DNA of 64,000 nt from NCBI GenBank assembly GCA_013289045.1, contig JABDAU010000001.1:60155-124154 (forward strand), in the 5' to 3' direction. Below are positions 62,366-64,000 of the stretch, piece by piece (position 1 is the stretch's first letter; every line of letters begins with the position of its first letter). The notes under the pieces were generated by a model. That model ran no database searches. It was not told the origin of the DNA and saw only the letters and a list, made by a program, of their open reading frames with translations. This stretch comes from Bacteroidota bacterium (GTDB lineage Bacteria; Bacteroidota; Bacteroidia; Sphingobacteriales; Sphingobacteriaceae). The position numbers were made by a program, and so were the translations under genes.

Positions 62366-62446
62366 GGGCGTTGCCTGCGGCCGGGCTATCCGCTCATACT
62401 GCACAGGCATTAGGCTCAGGCCGGTATCCGCTGCAATCCCTAACGC
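62366..62446. repeat. GC-rich structured repeat GGGCGTT ... CCCTAACGC
   Basis: 81 bp that start 3 bp after the uxaC stop. The ends GGGCGTT and AACGC-CC are complementary, and the interior repeats GGCCGG(GC)TATCCGCT twice (about 62379 and 62420). It is much more GC-rich than the flanking intergenic DNA. It resembles an intergenic element common in Flavobacteria and Sphingobacteria as I remember it; I cannot verify copy number here. Confidence 0.6.
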
Positions 62447-62451
62447 ATTTA

Positions 62452-62528
62452 TCTGAACTCGAATTTATGAATTTTAAGAATTATCCAAATTCTATTAATT
62501 CCTTAATTCCATAAATTCGAGTTCAGAC
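62452..62528. repeat. Intergenic palindromic repeat, copy 3
   Basis: 77 bp, TCTGAACTCGAATTT at the left and AAATTCGAGTTCAGA at the right (then C), with a GAATT/AATTC-rich core. It directly follows the GC-rich element after uxaC and precedes the GH28 gene. Confidence 0.85.
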
Positions 62529-62549
62529 CCACTAAAACGTTTGCGTGGT
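62528..62549. promoter_or_regulatory. Candidate LacI-type operator before the GH28 gene (site E)
   Basis: CCCACTAAAAC followed by GTTTGCGTGGT, centred on CG, sharing TAAAACGTTT-CGT with the uxaC site. It overlaps a separate perfect inverted repeat, ACTAAAAC-N9-GTTTTAGT (62531-62555). The GH28 ATG is 100 bp downstream. Confidence 0.45.
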
Positions 62550-62649
62550 TTTAGTTACCCATATACTTCATTATTCATGCGCCGGCATATATTTTTGTTA
62601 AATAGCCAGCTTGAACCACCAGGCTGCAACCCATACTAATTATCTGAAA

Positions 62650-64000
62650 ATGTTTAGTTTAAAAAAAATTACTGCGGTTGCGGTTCTATCTTCCTGTAGT
62701 GTTTGGTCTGTTTCAGCGCAACAATATTCGTGGCAGCATTTGCCGCATGTAAGTCGGCCTGTTTTCAAAAAAGACACCTTCAACATTCTCAATTTCGGGG
62801 CAAAAGCTGATGGTATCACACTCAATACCAAAGCTATTAATAAGGCTATCGACGCTTGCAGCGCAAAAGGCGGCGGCGTAGTATTGGTACCACAGGGCTT
62901 TTGGCTAACCGGTCCGGTGGTTTTAAAAAGCAATGTGAATTTACATATCAGCAGGGCTGCATTATTGCAGTTGACAGATGATAAAAGCCAGTATGCGTTG
63001 GTTGAAGGCAATTATGAAGGACATCCAGCGGTGCGTAACCAATCGCCTGTTTCAGGGACTGACCTGGTTAACATAGCCATAACCGGCGAAGGGATTATAG
63101 ATGGCCACGGCGAGGTTTGGCGTGCTATCGGCAAGGAACGCCTGACCGAACAGGAATGGAATAAACTGGTAGCTTCCGGTGGTGTGGTAAGCGAAAATGG
63201 CAAAGCCTGGTACCCCTCTCAAAGCTACGTGACCGGGCTAAAAGATCCGAATGCGGGCATTATCCAATCCGGCAAAACATTGAATGATTTTCAATCCGAA
63301 AAAGATTTCTTCCGCCCTAATCTGTTGGTGCTTACCAACTGCAAAAAGGTATTGCTGGACGGCGTTACTTTTCAAAACTCTCCTGCGTGGGACCTACATA
63401 CATTGCTATGCGAAGACTTAACTTTGAACGATGTACACGTGCGCAACCCATGGAACGCGCAAAACGGCGACGGCATCGATGTAGAATCATGCAAAAACGT
63501 ATTGCTGGAGAACAGCACGTTTGATGCTGGCGACGACGGTATCTGCGTAAAATCCGGCCGTGATGAAGAAGGCCGCAAGCGTGGGAAGCCCACCGAGAAT
63601 ATGATCGTGCGGAATGACATTGTTTATCGTGCGCATGGCGGGTTTGTCATTGGCAGTGAAATGTCGGGCGGGGCACGGAATATTTTTGTTTCGGATTGCA
63701 GTTTTATTGGTACCGATGTGGGCTTAAGATTTAAGACTACCCGCGGTCGCGGAGGTGTGGTGGAAAATATCTACATCAAGAACATCAGCATGCGCGATAT
63801 CTTAACGAATGCAATCTTATTCGATATGTACTACATGGGCAAATCCCCCGGCGATGATGGCGCAGATGCAGATGCTACGGCTGTTCCTATTACAGAGGCC
63901 ACGCCGCAATTCAGGGATTTTTATGTAGACAATGTGGTTTGCAACGGCGCCGCGCGTGCAATAGAAGTACGCGGCTTACCGGAGATGAACATTAAAGATA
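62650..64000 (+). CDS. Glycoside hydrolase family 28 (polygalacturonase-like), 3' end beyond window
   Basis: The frame opens at ATG 62650 and is still open at the right edge (450 residues). The start MFSLKKITAVAVLSSCSVWSVSAQ is a signal peptide. The beta-helix contains the GH28 active-site strands: NAQNGDGIDVESC (first Asp), DAGDDGICVKSG (paired Asp), HGGFVIGSEMSGG (His) and LRFKTTRGRGG (RxK). The N-terminal FNILNFGAKADGITLNTKAINKAIDAC is typical of bacterial exo-acting members. It would release galacturonate from pectin for ExuT and UxaC. Confidence 0.92.
   Translation, partial: MFSLKKITAVAVLSSCSVWSVSAQQYSWQHLPHVSRPVFKKDTFNILNFGAKADGITLNTKAINKAIDACSAKGGGVVLVPQGFWLTGPVVLKSNVNLHISRAALLQLTDDKSQYALVEGNYEGHPAVRNQSPVSGTDLVNIAITGEGIIDGHGEVWRAIGKERLTEQEWNKLVASGGVVSENGKAWYPSQSYVTGLKDPNAGIIQSGKTLNDFQSEKDFFRPNLLVLTNCKKVLLDGVTFQNSPAWDLHTLLCEDLTLNDVHVRNPWNAQNGDGIDVESCKNVLLENSTFDAGDDGICVKSGRDEEGRKRGKPTENMIVRNDIVYRAHGGFVIGSEMSGGARNIFVSDCSFIGTDVGLRFKTTRGRGGVVENIYIKNISMRDILTNAILFDMYYMGKSPGDDGADADATAVPITEATPQFRDFYVDNVVCNGAARAIEVRGLPEMNIKD

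Noticed and set aside
1..64000. SusC/SusD pair, transposase, phage genes, tRNA or rRNA
   Set aside because: I looked for TonB-dependent receptor, SusD-like lipoprotein, DDE or tyrosine-recombinase motifs and RNA genes and saw none.

Overview
The window looks like a chromosomal catabolic island from a Bacteroidota bacterium of the Sphingobacteriaceae type (Mucilaginibacter/Pedobacter-like). The evidence is the type of proteins (GH78, GH2, PL1, GH28, DUF5703, DUF3826, a RhaT/RhaI/aldolase-SDR set, a Nudix-type AraR), moderate GC with AT-rich intergenic DNA, a promoter matching the Bacteroidota TTG/TAnnTTTG type before uxaC, and intergenic palindromes of the kind common in that family. Genus is inference; there is no rRNA or tRNA gene in the window to anchor it.

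Layout. (1) 1-12634: secreted polysaccharide breakdown: a GH78 alpha-L-rhamnosidase cut by the left edge, a GH2 with malectin domain, a large unassigned exo-glycosidase, an MGH1-like hydrolase, a zinc alcohol dehydrogenase, and a PL1-like pectate lyase. (2) 12754-13803: class I fructose-1,6-bisphosphatase. (3) 14274-20132: an uncharacterised sugar-acid operon (iron alcohol dehydrogenase, DapA-type aldolase, PdxA-family dehydrogenase, DUF1537 kinase, sodium symporter). (4) 20459-29239: fucose-isomerase-like protein, split transketolase, complete ribose-type ABC importer with a DUF2291 protein, and an FGGY kinase; I read this as a candidate D-apiose pathway. (5) 29392-34116: L-arabinose operon araBDA with a Nudix-type AraR. 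(6) 34198-41484: L-rhamnose regulator, RhaT, fused aldolase/lactaldehyde dehydrogenase, isomerase and kinase. (7) 41507-49029: DUF3826 protein, acetylesterase, lutABC (L-lactate oxidation) and a DUF5703 protein. (8) 49246-53547: an oxidative, non-phosphorylating L-fucose-type branch (lactonase, SDR, FucP) with a DUF6786-like lipoprotein. (9) 53884-64000: uronate branch (kdgK, kdgA, exuT, secreted YhcH-like protein, kduI, SDR mannonate oxidoreductase, LacI regulator, uxaC) ending in a GH28 polygalacturonase cut by the right edge.

Taken together the genes can cleave pectin (homogalacturonan, RG-I, probably parts of RG-II) outside the cytoplasm and carry rhamnose, arabinose, fucose, uronates and probably apiose into central metabolism. 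L-lactate from rhamnose would be oxidised by LutABC, and Fbp would supply hexose phosphate by gluconeogenesis. No SusC/SusD pair, mannonate dehydratase, altronate enzymes or fuconate dehydratase is present, so some steps must lie outside the window.

Regulatory signals are unusually readable. A 22-bp LacI-type palindrome recurs before fbp, kdgK, kduI, uxaC and the GH28 gene; a 17-bp palindrome recurs before araB and araR; and an inverted repeat precedes rhaT. Several families of intergenic palindromic repeats are present, one with three copies, and one inverted repeat sits just before the GH2 gene where its start codon should be.
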